The notes beneath the pieces are model-generated. The model was not told the origin of the DNA, did not search any database, and was given only the letters and a program-made list of their open reading frames with translations. Shown here in pieces: positions 45,729 through 53,831 of a stretch of 64,000 nt of DNA. The translations under genes and the position numbers were made by a program. This DNA comes from JAEUIG01 sp046349775 (GTDB lineage Bacteria; Planctomycetota; Planctomycetia; Planctomycetales; Planctomycetaceae): contig JAXMBS010000027.1 in the NCBI GenBank assembly GCA_046349775.1, positions 6,136 through 70,135 of the forward strand, written 5' to 3'. How positions within the stretch are numbered: position 1 is the stretch's first letter; every line of letters starts with the position of its first letter.

Positions 45729-47027
45729 ATGCCGCAAACGACGTCGAAGACTGCTGTCTGGATCACGCTGTGGCTGGTCGCGCTCGCAGGAGTCTATGCG
45801 CAGTGCGCAGCGGGCGGAGAAGCAGTGCCGTCGAACGAGCCGGTCGTCGTCGTCGAGGCCGGTCCGCTGCGGTTTACGGAACACTGCCTGATGCAGGGGT
45901 ACACATATGCCTACGGCCTGTCCGCGCACGACGTGGACGGCGACGGCGACCTCGATTTGACGAGCGCCGACGCCGAGACGAACAGCAACGTGTACCTGCT
46001 GCTGAACGACGGGCGCGGCAAGTTCGCCAGCTCGATCCTGCAAAAACACAAGGCGGACGATTCGACGGACCCGATTCGCCTCGAGCGACACAAGCTCGGC
46101 GATGTCAACGGCGACGGCCGGCCGGACCTGGTGATCGTCGACAATCTCCAGTGGGACATTCGCTGGAACGAGAACCCTGGTCCGCAAGGTCTGGCCAAGC
46201 CGTGGCCGTTGCACCGCGTCGCCGAGCCGAAAGAGGTGCCGGGGTCGTACGATGTGTCGCTGGCCGATTTCGACGGCGACGGTGATCTCGACGTGGCCGC
46301 CTCGAGCTGGCGGTTCGGCAACCGGTTCGACTGGTTCGAGAACGTCGGAGCGCCGGGAAACGGCGGCAAGTGGCAGCGACGTGAAGTCGCCCGCGACATC
46401 GGCGAGACGCGGACGATCGAAGCGGCGGATTTCAATCGCGACGGGCGGCCCGATCTGCTGGGGACATCGCGCGGCGCGAATCTGGTGGCGTGGTTTGAAA
46501 ACTCCGGGACCGGGCCGGCGCTGACCTGGAAGCAGCATGTGATCGACGATCAGACCCTGTACCCCTGCCATGGTCATGCCGTGGATTTTGACAAGGACGG
46601 CGATCTGGACGTGGTGATGACGTTCGGCCTGGCGGGGGGAACACCAGTGGCCAGCGGCACCTCGCATCAGGTGGCGTGGTATGAAAACGTCGGCGCGCCC
46701 GGAGACTCGATGAAGTGGACGAAACATCTGATTGGCACAGAGTTCTCGAATGGATTTGAGGCGGTCACCGGGGATCTCGACGGCGACGGAGATCTGGATG
46801 TCGTCGCCACCGGCTGGACGGCCGACGGCCGGATTGTCTGGTTCGAGAACAGCGGCGACGCCGCCGGCGAATGGAAGCAGCACGTGCTGAAGCACCCGTG
46901 GACGAACGCGGTGACCGTCGTGGTGTGTGATCTCGACGGCGACCAGCGGCTGGATATCGTCGCCTGTGCGGAGCGTACGGATAACGAGTTGCGTTGGTGG
47001 CGCAATGAGGGGTCGTCGAAGAAGTGA
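45729..47027 (+). CDS. Secreted FG-GAP/VCBS repeat protein
   Basis: 432 residues from ATG 45729 (ATG-less readings to 45696 are possible). Signal peptide TAVWITLWLVALAGVYAQCA. The rest is a seven-bladed-type propeller of FG-GAP/VCBS repeats, each with a calcium-loop-like DxDGDGDLD: SAHDVDGDGDLDLTSADAET, GDVNGDGRPDLVIVDN, LADFDGDGDLDVAASSWRFG, AADFNRDGRPDLLGTSRGAN, AVDFDKDGDLDVVMTFGLAG, TGDLDGDGDLDVVATGW and VCDLDGDQRLDIVACAER. WFENxG phrases follow most blades. Such proteins are exported, bind calcium and are common in planctomycetes with no known enzyme activity. It is monocistronic as far as can be seen. Confidence 0.92.
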   Translation: MPQTTSKTAVWITLWLVALAGVYAQCAAGGEAVPSNEPVVVVEAGPLRFTEHCLMQGYTYAYGLSAHDVDGDGDLDLTSADAETNSNVYLLLNDGRGKFASSILQKHKADDSTDPIRLERHKLGDVNGDGRPDLVIVDNLQWDIRWNENPGPQGLAKPWPLHRVAEPKEVPGSYDVSLADFDGDGDLDVAASSWRFGNRFDWFENVGAPGNGGKWQRREVARDIGETRTIEAADFNRDGRPDLLGTSRGANLVAWFENSGTGPALTWKQHVIDDQTLYPCHGHAVDFDKDGDLDVVMTFGLAGGTPVASGTSHQVAWYENVGAPGDSMKWTKHLIGTEFSNGFEAVTGDLDGDGDLDVVATGWTADGRIVWFENSGDAAGEWKQHVLKHPWTNAVTVVVCDLDGDQRLDIVACAERTDNELRWWRNEGSSKK

Positions 47028-47157
47028 GTCCGCATTGCCGGCCGATCGCACGATGAAAGCCGACTCGACGGTGTCGACATTACAAGCAGTTTCACAACTA
47101 GCAGGCGCCGGGTTCTCTGCCGTGAACAACGTTGCATCGTGAGATGGGCATACACGC

Positions 47158-47238
47158 TTCGTGTCCTTTGTGCCCTTCTGTAAATCCCTTCGTCGTAGGG
47201 AAAGAAAGGTTGAACAGAAGGGCACGAAGGACACAAAG
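47158..47238. repeat. Inverted repeat of GTGTCCTTTGTGCCCTTCTG type
   Basis: Left arm 47158-47180 and right arm 47215-47238 pair with about two mismatches over 23 bases, loop about 35 nt. It lies between the FG-GAP and hydrolase genes and could act as a terminator. Confidence 0.7.
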
Positions 47239-47302
47239 AACGGGTTAAGACGGCAGCCGGCTACAGAAGCCCGCGTAAAACTTAACGTCATGCGGAGCAA
47301 TC

Positions 47303-48241
47303 ATGTTCACAGTATTGGCGTCGCTCTCCCATAATGCGGACTTTGAAATCTCGAAATCGAATATAGTCTGCCGTGCTGCGACAGGGGTCATCCTGTTCAT
47401 GGCCATGTGTGGCTTCGGCAGCGCGGCGGATCCATCGTCGGAGAGCACGGTCCATGAGCTGACCACGCCGGACGGCACGCGATTCGCGATTCTCGGTGAC
47501 AAGCCAACAGCGCCGGCGCCGACGCTGCTGGTGTTTGGCGGCGATCAGAAAGGGACGCTGCTCGGCGAGGACGTCAATCGCATCGGCCGGCTGCTGGCCC
47601 CTCACGGGTTCCTGTCGGTCTCACTCGACATTCCGTGTCATGGCGCCGATGCGCGGCCGGGCGAGCAGGCCGGATTGACCGGCTGGCGAGATCGGATCGT
47701 CAAAGGAGAACACATCTTCGACGAGTTCGCGGGGCGGGTCTCGAAGGCACTCGATTATCTGATCGCCGAGAAATACACCGATCCCGAACAGATCGTGATT
47801 TCCGGCACGTCGCGTGGTGGCTTCTGTGCGTTTCACGCGGCGGCCGCTGACGAACGCATTCGCTACGTGCTGGCATTCGCGCCGGTCACGCACCTGCCGG
47901 TGCTCACCGAGTTCGAAGGGGCCCGCGAGCACTCGGATGTGCTGGCGCTCTCGCCGATTCACTTCGCCGACAAGCTCGCGAACAGGACCATCTGGATGGT
48001 GATCGGCAACGACGACGAACGGGTCGGGACCGACGACTGTATCGCGCTGACGCAGGCAATCCTGAAGCATGCCAAACGCAGCCCCAACCCGATTCCGGTC
48101 GAGCTGCACGTGCTGGCGACGATTGACCACCGGCTGCACGCCATGCGAAAGCCCGAATACAAACAGTGGACGTCTCCGCACGACGACGCGGCCGCGTGGC
48201 TGCTGGCCGTCATGGCTCCGTCATCTGAACCTGCACACTAA
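47303..48241 (+). CDS. Secreted alpha/beta hydrolase (dienelactone-hydrolase/prolyl-oligopeptidase-like)
   Basis: 312 residues from ATG 47303; ATG 47399 or 47405 just before the hydrophobic MAMCGFGSAADPS would shorten it. The hydrolase core has APTLLVFGGDQKGTLLGEDV, FLSVSLDIPCHGADARPGEQ and the nucleophile elbow VISGTSRGGFCAFHAAAADE (GxSxG with Ser). ANRTIWMVIGNDDERVGTDD carries the acidic residue and VLATIDHRLHAM the catalytic His. So a complete triad is visible. Substrate unknown; the fold is that of esterases and peptidases of the DLH type. It is followed within 20 bases by the amidohydrolase gene, so the two probably form an operon. Confidence 0.88.
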   Translation: MFTVLASLSHNADFEISKSNIVCRAATGVILFMAMCGFGSAADPSSESTVHELTTPDGTRFAILGDKPTAPAPTLLVFGGDQKGTLLGEDVNRIGRLLAPHGFLSVSLDIPCHGADARPGEQAGLTGWRDRIVKGEHIFDEFAGRVSKALDYLIAEKYTDPEQIVISGTSRGGFCAFHAAAADERIRYVLAFAPVTHLPVLTEFEGAREHSDVLALSPIHFADKLANRTIWMVIGNDDERVGTDDCIALTQAILKHAKRSPNPIPVELHVLATIDHRLHAMRKPEYKQWTSPHDDAAAWLLAVMAPSSEPAH

Positions 48242-48260
48242 TCCCCGGACTCACGGCGGT

Positions 48261-49106
48261 ATGTCCACCGACTCCATCCGCGCTATTGACGTTCATGCGC
48301 ACTACGGCCGCAATATCCGCGAAGGGGTGCCGGACTTCGTCAATGACTTCATGACGGGGGATGCCGCAGAAGTGGCGCGGCGCGCGGCGGCGGCGAACAT
48401 CGAATGGACGATCGTTTCGCCGCTGGAGGCGTTGTTCCCGCGGTTTAAAGGAGACGCGGTCGCGGGCAACCGGAGCGCTGCCCGCGACGTGGCGGCGACG
48501 GGGGGATTGCTGCAGTACGTCGTCATCGATCCGCGACGGCCCGAAACGTACGAGCAGGCCGACGAGATGCTGCGGAGTCCGCGATGCGTCGGGATCAAAA
48601 TCCATCCCGAAGAGCACGGCTACCCGGTGGCGGAATTCGGTCGTCCGATGTTCGAGTTCGCCGCTGAACACCGCACGGTTGTGCTCTCGCACAGCAGCGA
48701 GCAGCTGAGCCTGGCATCCGACCTGGTCAATCTGGCCAATGAGTTTCCGGAAATGAGGCTGCTCCTGGCGCATATCGGGTGCGGCTGGGACGGCGATCCG
48801 ACGCATCAGGTGCGGGCCATCCAGACCAGCCGGCACGGAAATGTGTTTGCCGACACTTCGAGCGCCCGGTCGATCACCCCGAACCTGATTGAATGGGCCG
48901 TGAGCGAGATCGGCGCAGAGCGGGTGCTGTTCGGCACGGACACGCCGCTATATCACACGTCGATGCAGCGGATTCGGATCGACCACGCGAACCTGTCGGA
49001 TCGCGACAAGCGCCTGATTTTGCGCGACAATGCCGTGGCGCTGTTTGGGTTGGAAAAGTTGGTGCAGGCTGAACTCCGGATGGAGTCCGCCGAGGGCCTG
49101 CGGTAA
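48261..49106 (+). CDS. Amidohydrolase family protein (TIM-barrel metal hydrolase)
   Basis: 281 residues from ATG 48261; the frame is open upstream into the hydrolase gene. Metal-binding HxH lies in IRAIDVHAHYGRNI near the N-terminus. Other barrel strands: IEWTIVSPLEALFPRFKGDA, VGIKIHPEEHGYPVAEFG (His after strand), TVVLSHSSEQLSLASDL, MRLLLAHIGCGWDGDPTHQV, NVFADTSSARSITPNLIEWA and GAERVLFGTDTPLYHTSMQR, where GTD gives the final Asp metal ligand. This is the amidohydrolase-2 group (decarboxylase and lactonase-like enzymes). The substrate is unknown; linkage to the alpha/beta hydrolase suggests joint breakdown of an ester or lactone. Confidence 0.88.
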   Translation: MSTDSIRAIDVHAHYGRNIREGVPDFVNDFMTGDAAEVARRAAAANIEWTIVSPLEALFPRFKGDAVAGNRSAARDVAATGGLLQYVVIDPRRPETYEQADEMLRSPRCVGIKIHPEEHGYPVAEFGRPMFEFAAEHRTVVLSHSSEQLSLASDLVNLANEFPEMRLLLAHIGCGWDGDPTHQVRAIQTSRHGNVFADTSSARSITPNLIEWAVSEIGAERVLFGTDTPLYHTSMQRIRIDHANLSDRDKRLILRDNAVALFGLEKLVQAELRMESAEGLR

Positions 49107-49200
49107 ACTCAATCAGCCAGTGAACATGCTGGCCCAGTGCCGGAGACGACTGCGGGGAGGATCTCCGCGTGTTTCATCGCCAGCGATGGAAGGAATGTCC

Positions 49201-50646
49201 ATGTTGACGATTCACGGTCGACCGCAGCGGGTGTGCAGCGGACTGTCGCGCCGATCGCTCCTGCAGGCCGGCGGCGCCGGGCTGCTGGGGGTGAATCTCT
49301 CGCGGGTGCTGGCGGCCGAACAGTTGGCGACTGCGTTCACGGGCGGGCGAGCCAAGTCGGTCCTGTTCCTGTACCTGTTCGGCGGCCCCAGTCAGCTCGA
49401 AACCTGGGACATGAAGCCCGATGCGCCGGTCGGCCTGCGCGGGCCGTTCCTGCCGATCGCTTCGCGGACGCCCGATCTGCGGATCTGCGAGCTGATGCCG
49501 CGCAGCGCGATGCTGTCGGACAAGTTCTGCGTCATCCGCTCCATGACGCACGGTGAGAACGATCACAACGCGGCGCACTACATTCAGACGGGGCACAAGT
49601 GGACGCGCAAGGCCGAGAATGGCCAGGACGTCAATGCGCGGCCGACCGACTGGCCGTCGATGGGTTCGGTCGTCGAGTACCTCTCTGCGCATGAACGTGA
49701 CGCACACCGGCGGACGTTTCCGGATTACGTCTACCTGCCGAACCGGCTGGGACATCTCCAGACGCCCAAGTACGATCGGACCGGGCAATACGCGGGCTGG
49801 CTGGGGAACACTTACAACGCGCTGGCGACCGACGTCCGTCCCGAGAAGCCGAGAGACAACATGTTCCTGCGGGACTGCACCGACAAGGAACTCGACTTCC
49901 GGATCAAGGGGCTGGCCGACCCGACCGAGATGCCCCTCAGCCGCTTGGATCGCCGTCGCAGCCTGATCGAACAATTCGACGACGCGAGCCGCGAACAGGA
50001 CGAGGCACGGCCGTGGGAGGGGTACGATCCGATCCGCGACCAGGCGCTGAACCTCGTCACGTCCGAGAAGATCCGCACCGCGCTCGACATCCGGCAGGAG
50101 CCAGCCGCGCAACGGGATCGCTACGGGCGACATCTCTATGGGCAGTCGCTGCTGATGGGGCGGCGGATGATCGAAGCCGGCGCACGGTTCGTCACCGTCG
50201 CGTGGGACTCGCCGGCGGGCACGGACGGCTGGGACTCGCACAATAGCAGCACGCATCTTGAGAAGTGGCTGATCCCGGGATTCGACCAGGCTTACTCAGC
50301 GCTGCTGGAGGACCTGGATCAGCGCGGGCTCCTGGCGGAAACGCTGGTTGTCGCTCTCGGGGAAATGGGCCGCACTCCGACACCCAGCGCCGGTTGGGGT
50401 CGCGGCCACTGGAGCTACTGCTTCCCGGCGCTGCTGGCCGGAGCCGGGATCCGCGGCGGGATCACCTACGGGCGATCGGATGCCGATGCGGCCTGGCCGG
50501 CGGAGCGTCCGGTCAGCCCGGAAGATCTGGCGTGCACGATCTACACCGCGCTGGGTCTCGATCCGCAGATGGTGCTCCCGGATCGCCTGGGGCGGGAGTT
50601 CACAATTGTGGACGGCGGCCGTCCGCTGCTGGACCTGTTCTCGTAA
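49201..50646 (+). CDS. DUF1501 family secreted protein (sulfatase-like fold)
   Basis: 481 residues from ATG 49201, chosen because GGAAGG at 49188-49193 sits seven bases upstream; the frame opens as early as 49030. Twin-arginine signal with SRRSLLQAGGAGLLGVNLSR. The DUF1501 core has KSVLFLYLFGGPSQLETWDM, LMPRSAMLSDKFCVIRSMTH, DHNAAHYIQTGHKWTRKAEN, RHLYGQSLLMGRRMIEAGAR, GTDGWDSHNSSTHLEKWL, and TLVVALGEMGRTPTPSAGWG followed by RGHWSYCFPALLAGAGIRGG. DUF1501 proteins are plentiful in planctomycetes and usually paired with a DUF1549/DUF1553 cytochrome protein. No such partner is nearby, but a second DUF1501 gene follows. Confidence 0.92.
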   Translation: MLTIHGRPQRVCSGLSRRSLLQAGGAGLLGVNLSRVLAAEQLATAFTGGRAKSVLFLYLFGGPSQLETWDMKPDAPVGLRGPFLPIASRTPDLRICELMPRSAMLSDKFCVIRSMTHGENDHNAAHYIQTGHKWTRKAENGQDVNARPTDWPSMGSVVEYLSAHERDAHRRTFPDYVYLPNRLGHLQTPKYDRTGQYAGWLGNTYNALATDVRPEKPRDNMFLRDCTDKELDFRIKGLADPTEMPLSRLDRRRSLIEQFDDASREQDEARPWEGYDPIRDQALNLVTSEKIRTALDIRQEPAAQRDRYGRHLYGQSLLMGRRMIEAGARFVTVAWDSPAGTDGWDSHNSSTHLEKWLIPGFDQAYSALLEDLDQRGLLAETLVVALGEMGRTPTPSAGWGRGHWSYCFPALLAGAGIRGGITYGRSDADAAWPAERPVSPEDLACTIYTALGLDPQMVLPDRLGREFTIVDGGRPLLDLFS

Positions 50647-50778
50647 GGCGCCGCGATGATTGGTGCGTTCGCATAAAAGCAGCGACCGTACGAAGATTGG
50701 CCCGACGTCCGCCGGAAGGGCTACAATCACAGTTCGCGGCCGCTGGGCCGCGCGTCCCCTGCAACCCAGTTCAATGCG

Positions 50779-52200
50779 ATGCTCCGCCTGGTCGCCGAAC
50801 GACGACTCTCCAACGGGACGCTGACCCGGTCGGAATTTCTGCGGCTCGGAGGGATCAGTGCGGTTGCAACATTGGGCGCTGCGCAGCGGACTTTCGGGTC
50901 GGAATCGTCGGTGTTGTCGGTCCCGCGCGCGAAGTCGGTCATCATCGTCTTCGCCAGCGGCGGACAGAGCCAGTTCGAGACGTGGGATCCCAAGCCCGAC
51001 GCGCCGGCGGAGGTTCGTGGAGAGTTCGGCTCGATTGCAACTGCAATACCCGGGACGTTCGTTTGCGAACACCTGCCGCAGCTCGCGACACTGGCGGACC
51101 GGTATGCCCTCGTCAAGTCGATGTCGCATCTGGACGTCGATCATGGGTCGGCCGTCTATCTCACGCTCACCGGGCAATACCACCAGCGGATCAGCTCGAA
51201 CCCGCCGCCGCGCCCGACCGATCTGCCGTCGGTGCTCTCGGTCTTCAAACGCGTGCGGCCGGACGCCGGCACAGTCGCACCGGCGATTGAGATCAACGGG
51301 CCGGCGATCGTCGCGCCGCAGGAAATCGCCGCAGGCCAGTTCGGCGGCCTGCTGGGGCGCGAGTTCGATCCGCTGATCGTGGGGAATGTGAATGAGGAGA
51401 CGATCGCCGTGCCGGGTTTGGGGTTGCAGCCGGACGTCGCGACCGTCCGCATCCAGGAGCGGCAGCGGCTGCTTTCGGCAGTTGATGATTTCGTCCGGGC
51501 CGGTGCGGCCGGCCCCGGCAGCGTCAGCGGACAGTACCGCAAGGCGTTCGAACTGCTCGATGATCCGCGCACACGTGAGGCGTTCGACCTGTCGGCCGAG
51601 CCGGGGCACGTCCGTGAGCGGTACGGCCGGAACCGATCAGGCCAGGCCTGCCTGCTGGCGCGCCGGCTGGCGCAGGCGGGTGTGCCGCTGATCACGGTCG
51701 TGTTGAACCATCACAGTCGTGGCCAGGACCTGCATCCCGAAGACGCGGACGCCTACGGCTGGGACACGCACAACGACATCTTCTATGCGATGCGGCGGCA
51801 CCTGCTGCCGCGGTTCGACCAGACACTGTCGGCGCTGCTGGAGGACCTGGCCGCCCGCGACATGCTCGACGACACACTCGTCGTCTGCATGGGGGAATTC
51901 GGCCGCGCGCCGACTGTCGCCCTCGAACGCAGCTTTGCCGGCACCAGCCCCGGGCGTAAGCACTGGGCCGCCGTGTACTCGATCATGCTGGCTGGCGCCG
52001 GCGTCGCCGGTGGCAAGGTGATCGGCCGGACCGATCGTCACGGCGCGTATCCGACCGGCGAGAGTTTCGGCCCGTGGGACGTCGCGGCTACGGTCTTCGC
52101 GGCGCTAGGGGTCGATCCCGCGGGCCACTACGTCGACGCCCTCCAGCGGCCGTTTGTCATCTCGCCTGGCCGGCCGATGACGGCGCTGTACGGCGGTTAG
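50779..52200 (+). CDS. DUF1501 family secreted protein, second copy
   Basis: 473 residues. Starts with SRSEFLRLG-like LTRSEFLRLGGISAVATLGA, a Tat-like signal lacking the strict RR pair. The domain features are KSVIIVFASGGQSQFETWDP, FVCEHLPQLATLADRYALVK, VYLTLTGQYHQRISSNPPPR, RSGQACLLARRLAQAGVPLI, WDTHNDIFYAMRRHLLPRFD and TLVVCMGEFGRAPTVALERS, then GRKHWAAVYSIMLAGAGVAG. It is only moderately similar to the preceding copy, so it is not a recent duplication. The two genes are separated by about 130 bases on the same strand. Function unknown. Confidence 0.92.
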   Translation: MLRLVAERRLSNGTLTRSEFLRLGGISAVATLGAAQRTFGSESSVLSVPRAKSVIIVFASGGQSQFETWDPKPDAPAEVRGEFGSIATAIPGTFVCEHLPQLATLADRYALVKSMSHLDVDHGSAVYLTLTGQYHQRISSNPPPRPTDLPSVLSVFKRVRPDAGTVAPAIEINGPAIVAPQEIAAGQFGGLLGREFDPLIVGNVNEETIAVPGLGLQPDVATVRIQERQRLLSAVDDFVRAGAAGPGSVSGQYRKAFELLDDPRTREAFDLSAEPGHVRERYGRNRSGQACLLARRLAQAGVPLITVVLNHHSRGQDLHPEDADAYGWDTHNDIFYAMRRHLLPRFDQTLSALLEDLAARDMLDDTLVVCMGEFGRAPTVALERSFAGTSPGRKHWAAVYSIMLAGAGVAGGKVIGRTDRHGAYPTGESFGPWDVAATVFAALGVDPAGHYVDALQRPFVISPGRPMTALYGG

Positions 52201-52271
52201 GGGGTTGCTCCTGCAGCCGGGAGGCTGCATCGCTCGATTCTTGGGAGTGGATCTAGTGGCACGGTGGCGTG

Positions 52272-52769
52272 CTACGATCCGGCCACGAACGTCGCGTAAT
52301 AGAACCACAATCCGGTGACCGACGTCAGCGTCAGGTCGACGGCCGACGCCCAGCCGAGCGTCTTGTGCAGCCCGCTGTGCAGTCCGGGCGTGGGTGGATC
52401 AGGGAACCGCTTGAGCGCGAGCGCGAGCGTCGTTCCCCACAAAAACGGCGTACTGATTGCGAACACCAGGTGCGTGTACAGCAGGCGTTCCGAGCGGGCG
52501 AGCTCCGCTTCGCTGCGACGCGGTTCGGCGGGATTCTTGTTGACGATGTTCTTCCAGCCGCCGTGCAGTCGCATGTCGATCTCGAATGCGCCAACTGCAA
52601 TCAGCAGGATAGCGGCCAGCGCCAATTGCAACCGCTTGTGCAGCCCGTAATTGCGCTGCACTTTTACGACGTACAGGCTGTACAGCAGCAGCGGCACCAG
52701 CAGGACCAGCGCACAGACGACGACGTCCAGCATGAACGATGCGTCGTTCCCGAGAAATCCATTTTTCAT
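52272..52769 (-). CDS. DUF420 family membrane protein
   Basis: 165 residues from ATG 52769. Four to five membrane helices are visible: FMLDVVVCALVLLVPLLLYS, LQLALAAILLIAVGAFEIDM, LLYTHLVFAISTPFLWGTTL and ASAVDLTLTSVTGLWFYYAT, with conserved histidines (KRLQ-type GLHKRLQ, RLHGGW, THLVF, GLHKTLGW). Those features match DUF420, small membrane proteins related to cytochrome-oxidase assembly (CtaG/CtaM-like neighbours) in other bacteria. The role here is unproven, as no oxidase genes are nearby. It is divergent from kdsB. Confidence 0.85.
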   Translation of the reverse strand: MKNGFLGNDASFMLDVVVCALVLLVPLLLYSLYVVKVQRNYGLHKRLQLALAAILLIAVGAFEIDMRLHGGWKNIVNKNPAEPRRSEAELARSERLLYTHLVFAISTPFLWGTTLALALKRFPDPPTPGLHSGLHKTLGWASAVDLTLTSVTGLWFYYATFVAGS

Positions 52770-52783
52770 GGGGCGGATTATGG

Positions 52784-52815
52784 AGAGTCGAGAGCGGAGA
52801 GTCGAGAGCGGAGAG
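52784..52815. repeat. 14-nt tandem repeat
   Basis: AGAGTCGAGAGCGG occurs twice in direct tandem plus four more bases, between the DUF420 gene and kdsB. Confidence 0.7.
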
Positions 52816-52944
52816 CCATTGGTCGATCGTCGACGGCAAGGTGGCAAGGGCGTCTTAGCCGTGGAACCATTTCACCACTCACCAAACGACCAAACCACCC
52901 GCCCGTCCGTAGAAGACTCCCGTTCCGTTACGTAAACTTCCCGC

Positions 52945-53736
52945 ATGACTCACGGACGAATCTACGGCATCATCCCGGCGCGGCTGCAGTCGTCGCGCCT
53001 GGCGCGCAAGATGCTTCTGGCCGAGACCGGCAAGCCGCTCTTGCAGCACACATGGGAAGCGGCTTCCCGGGCCACCGCCCTCAGCGAAATCATCATCGCG
53101 ACCGACAGCCCTGAGATCGAAGAAGTCGCCCGCGGCTTCGGCGCCCGCGTGGAAATGACCGGCGAGCACGCCAGCGGATCGGACCGCATCGCCGAGGTCG
53201 TCCGCCGCTCGTGCGGCGACGCCGACATCATCGTCAATATCCAGGGAGATGAGCCGGAGGTCGATCCTCAGGTCATCAACCGGCTGGCGATGGTGCTGAC
53301 CGAGCGGCCGCAGTTCCCGATGGCCACGCTGGCGACGCCGATCGTCAGCCGCGCGATACTCGACGACCGCTCGAACGTCAAATGTGTCCGCTCCCCGGAC
53401 GGCCGCGCGTTGTACTTCAGCCGGCTGGCCATCCCGTTCGCCTGGCGAGACGCGCCGGAAAATTACGCAGCGACTGAAGAAGAAGGCGAGTCGCGTCTGT
53501 TGGAATCGCCGTGGCTGCTGCACCTGGGCCTGTACGCGTATCGCCGCGAGTTTCTGCTGGCGTTCACGCAGATGCCCCCGTCGCGCCTCGAAAAACTGGA
53601 GAGTCTGGAGCAATTGCGCGTGCTCGAAGCCGGGGCCGACATTTACGTCGAACTCATCGCGCACCGCTCGGTTGGCATCGATACTCCTGAGGACTATGCT
53701 CGGTTTGTGGAACGGCAGCGAAGGCGCGCACACTAG
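52945..53736 (+). CDS. kdsB: 3-deoxy-manno-octulosonate cytidylyltransferase
   Basis: 263 residues. Activates KDO with CTP to make CMP-KDO for lipopolysaccharide, in the cytoplasm. Motifs: IYGIIPARLQSSRLARKMLL (nucleotide-binding N-terminus with PARxxSxRxxxK), IIATDSPEIEEVARGFG, EHASGSDRIAEVVRR, IIVNIQGDEPEVDPQVIN (metal-binding region) and RALYFSRLAIPFAWRD, with HLGLYAYRREFLLAFTQMPP and LEQLRVLEAGADIYVELIA towards the end. All are standard for KdsB and the length is normal. It suggests that the organism makes a Gram-negative type outer membrane with KDO. pyrG follows 96 bases downstream with a repeat in between. Confidence 0.95.
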   Translation: MTHGRIYGIIPARLQSSRLARKMLLAETGKPLLQHTWEAASRATALSEIIIATDSPEIEEVARGFGARVEMTGEHASGSDRIAEVVRRSCGDADIIVNIQGDEPEVDPQVINRLAMVLTERPQFPMATLATPIVSRAILDDRSNVKCVRSPDGRALYFSRLAIPFAWRDAPENYAATEEEGESRLLESPWLLHLGLYAYRREFLLAFTQMPPSRLEKLESLEQLRVLEAGADIYVELIAHRSVGIDTPEDYARFVERQRRRAH

Positions 53737-53789
53737 CCGCGCCCGTCAGGAAGCGGTGACGGTTTCGCTCCCTTACGGTCGCGGCTGGT
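53732..53789. repeat. ACTAGCCG-type inverted repeat, copy 2
   Basis: Left arm 53732-53755 (ACTAGCCGCGCCCGTCAGG...) pairs with 53766-53789 at about 20 of 24 positions. The left arm overlaps the kdsB stop codon. Confidence 0.75.
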
Positions 53790-53831
53790 CATTTAAGATC
53801 ACTGAGGACCGATAACCGATAACCCCCTCGC

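Noticed and set aside
45519..47300. Minus-strand open frame of 593 codons
   Set aside because: Antisense to the FG-GAP protein; mirrors its repeats and has no family features.
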